From: Novosphingobium sp. G106
GTDB lineage: Bacteria; Pseudomonadota; Alphaproteobacteria; Sphingomonadales; Sphingomonadaceae
Length of the DNA stretch: 64,000 bases
NCBI RefSeq assembly: GCF_019075875.1
Contig: NZ_JAHOOZ010000001.1
Coordinates: 4,964,001 to 5,028,000 of the forward strand
Reading direction: 5' to 3'
The position numbers were made by a program, and so were the translations under genes. The notes below the pieces were generated by a model that saw only the letters and a program-made list of their open reading frames with translations, was not told the origin of the DNA and ran no database searches. Every line of letters starts with the position of its first letter. The stretch's first letter is position 1. Below are positions 62,622 through 64,000 of this stretch, piece after piece.

Positions 62622-64000
62622 ATGGCAACGTCGACCGGTATTCGCTGCGGCGCGCTTTTGGCGTCGGTAGCTTGCGTTCTGGGTGTTTCCGCCGTGTTCA
62701 TGACGTCGGTAGACGGCAGGCTCGGCCGAACGGCCGATCGCAGCGCAAGCGCGCCGCAGAACAAGTTTGGTTTTGCCGAGGCTCTGGACACCGGGCCGCG
62801 CCTGTCGGACCTGTTCAGCGTGCCTGCTGCTCCGCCGGCCAGGGTGACCTCGATCGACATCCGCGAGGAAGCCTACCGCGCTCCGCCGCCGGCCCCGATG
62901 GTCGTCTACGGCCCGCGTGCGGAAAATCGCGAGCGCTATGACGGGAAGGAGGTCAGCCCGGTTCACCTCGCGGCGAGCGAGCCCGTCTCGACGTTCTCGG
63001 TCGACGTCGATACCGGCGCCTATGCCAACAGCCGCCGCTTCCTTAACCAGGGACAGTTGCCGCCGCAGGCCGCGGTGCGCACCGAGGAACTCGTCAACTA
63101 CTTCCGCTACGACTATCCCAGGCCGACCGACCGCAGCGTGCCGTTCACCGTCACGACCGACGTGGCGGCAACGCCGTGGAACCCGGCGACGCGGCTCATG
63201 CGCATCGGCCTGCGCGGCTATGACCTGCCGGTGAACGGCGCGCGGCCGGCGGCCAATCTCGTCTTCCTGGTCGACGTCTCGGGCTCGATGGACGAGCCCG
63301 ACAAGCTGCCGCTGGTCAAGGCGGCGCTTTCGGGCCTGGCCGGCCAGCTGAGCCCACGCGACCGGGTTTCGATCGTTGTCTATGCGGGCGCGGCCGGCGT
63401 GGTGCTCGAGCCGACGAACAGCGCGGCACAGGTTCGCTCCGCGCTCGACAGGCTGCAGGCGGGCGGCTCGACCGCGGGCGGCGAGGGGCTGAAGCTGGCC
63501 TATGCCACGGCGCGCCGCAGCTTCATTCCGGGCGGCGTCAACCGTGTGCTGCTGGCCACCGACGGCGATTTCAACGTCGGCATTTCGGACACCAAGCAGC
63601 TGATCGGCATGATCGAGCGAGAGCGCGACAGCGGGGTCACCTTGACGACGCTGGGCTTCGGTCAGGGCAATTTCAACGACGCGATGATGGAGCAGATCGC
63701 CGACCACGGGAACGGCAACTACGCCTACATCGACAGCGCCCAGGAAGGGCGCAAGGTGCTGGGCGAGCAGATGAATTCGACCCTGTTCACGATCGCTAAG
63801 GACGTGAAGATCCAGATCGAGTTCAACCCGGCCGAAGTCGCCCAGTATCGCCTGCTCGGCTACGAGAACCGCGCGCTGCGGGAAGAGGATTTCGACAACG
63901 ACCTCGTCGATGCGGGCGACATCGGCGCGGGCCATCAGGTGACCGCGATCTACGAGATCGTGCCCGCGGGCGCCAAGGGCTGGATCGGGGCGCGGCGCTA
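62622..64000 (+). CDS. VWA-domain protein, second of a tandem pair (partial, runs off the window)
   Basis: Open from ATG 62622 to the window end (459 residues so far). GAGGAGGGG lies just upstream. N-terminal hydrophobic segment (CGALLASVACVLGVSAVFM) is not an evident lipobox. From YDGKEVSPVHLAASEPVSTF onwards it follows the upstream paralog closely, with MIDAS VSGSM and TDGDFNVG. Some stretches are almost identical at DNA level, including an unusual GGG codon, which suggests gene conversion. Function as for the first gene, but anchored differently. Confidence 0.82.
   Translation, partial: MATSTGIRCGALLASVACVLGVSAVFMTSVDGRLGRTADRSASAPQNKFGFAEALDTGPRLSDLFSVPAAPPARVTSIDIREEAYRAPPPAPMVVYGPRAENRERYDGKEVSPVHLAASEPVSTFSVDVDTGAYANSRRFLNQGQLPPQAAVRTEELVNYFRYDYPRPTDRSVPFTVTTDVAATPWNPATRLMRIGLRGYDLPVNGARPAANLVFLVDVSGSMDEPDKLPLVKAALSGLAGQLSPRDRVSIVVYAGAAGVVLEPTNSAAQVRSALDRLQAGGSTAGGEGLKLAYATARRSFIPGGVNRVLLATDGDFNVGISDTKQLIGMIERERDSGVTLTTLGFGQGNFNDAMMEQIADHGNGNYAYIDSAQEGRKVLGEQMNSTLFTIAKDVKIQIEFNPAEVAQYRLLGYENRALREEDFDNDLVDAGDIGAGHQVTAIYEIVPAGAKGWIGARR

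Noticed and set aside
1..64000. CRISPR arrays, tRNA or rRNA genes, insertion sequences or prophage genes
   Set aside because: No regularly spaced repeats, no tRNA-like cloverleaf or rRNA sequence noticed, and no transposase or integrase motif in any frame.

Overview
The window looks like a chromosomal segment of a GC-rich alphaproteobacterium, most likely a sphingomonad (Sphingomonadales, e.g. Novosphingobium or Sphingobium). This is inferred from gene content and codon bias, from the hemC/hemD block divergent from tsaD-gpsA, from a PhoK-like phosphatase, and from typical sphingomonad intergenic palindromes. No rRNA, tRNA or CRISPR array was seen.

Region 1 (1-11769) is a catabolic, accessory-type cluster. 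It holds the 3' end of a Rieske ring-hydroxylating oxygenase large subunit, a ketosteroid-dehydrogenase-like FAD enzyme, two tandem duplicated short-chain dehydrogenases, a SnoaL-like protein, an aldo/keto reductase, a LuxE-like/LuxC-like pair that could activate and reduce a carboxylic acid, an HSL-type esterase and three TetR regulators. A dyad between one TetR gene and luxE-luxC is a candidate operator.

Region 2 (11787-47367) is a nearly complete flagellar locus in four blocks. Block A (minus) is a sigma54 activator-fliEFGHIJKLMNOPQR-flhB, followed by fliD-fliS and an atypical response regulator. Block B is the flagellin gene alone on the plus strand, followed by a 385-bp intergenic region full of RNA hairpins. 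Block C (minus) is flgBCDEFGHIJKL-motAB. Block D (plus) is a second MotA-like/short B-like pair, flgA, flgMN, a lytic transglycosylase, flhA and fliA. Three sequences match the sigma54 consensus almost perfectly (before flgB, flgG and the transglycosylase gene). Four sequences fit a shared sigma28 pattern, CTTAA-N15-GCCGyTyT (fliC, fliD, flgM and, more weakly, the second stator pair). Alternating CGGCAA/TTGCCG half-sites fill the two divergent intergenic regions. This gives a readable hierarchy: activator plus sigma54, then hook-basal body genes, then FliA/FlgM and the late genes. flhF, flhG, flbT, flaF and chemotaxis genes are not present in the window.

Region 3 (47369-64000) is largely housekeeping or envelope: dsbD, an alkaline phosphatase, a UbiH-type monooxygenase, an orphan membrane histidine kinase, a mitofilin-like protein, hemD, hemC, tsaD, gpsA, a polysaccharide flippase, and two tandem von Willebrand factor A (VWA) proteins, the second running off the window.

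Five genes (fliP, dsbD, the ubiH-like gene, the mitofilin-like gene and hemC) each carry a single apparent +1 insertion in a G/C run. In each case removing one base restores a full-length protein. Because several are essential-type genes and all errors have the same sign, base-calling error is the leading explanation.
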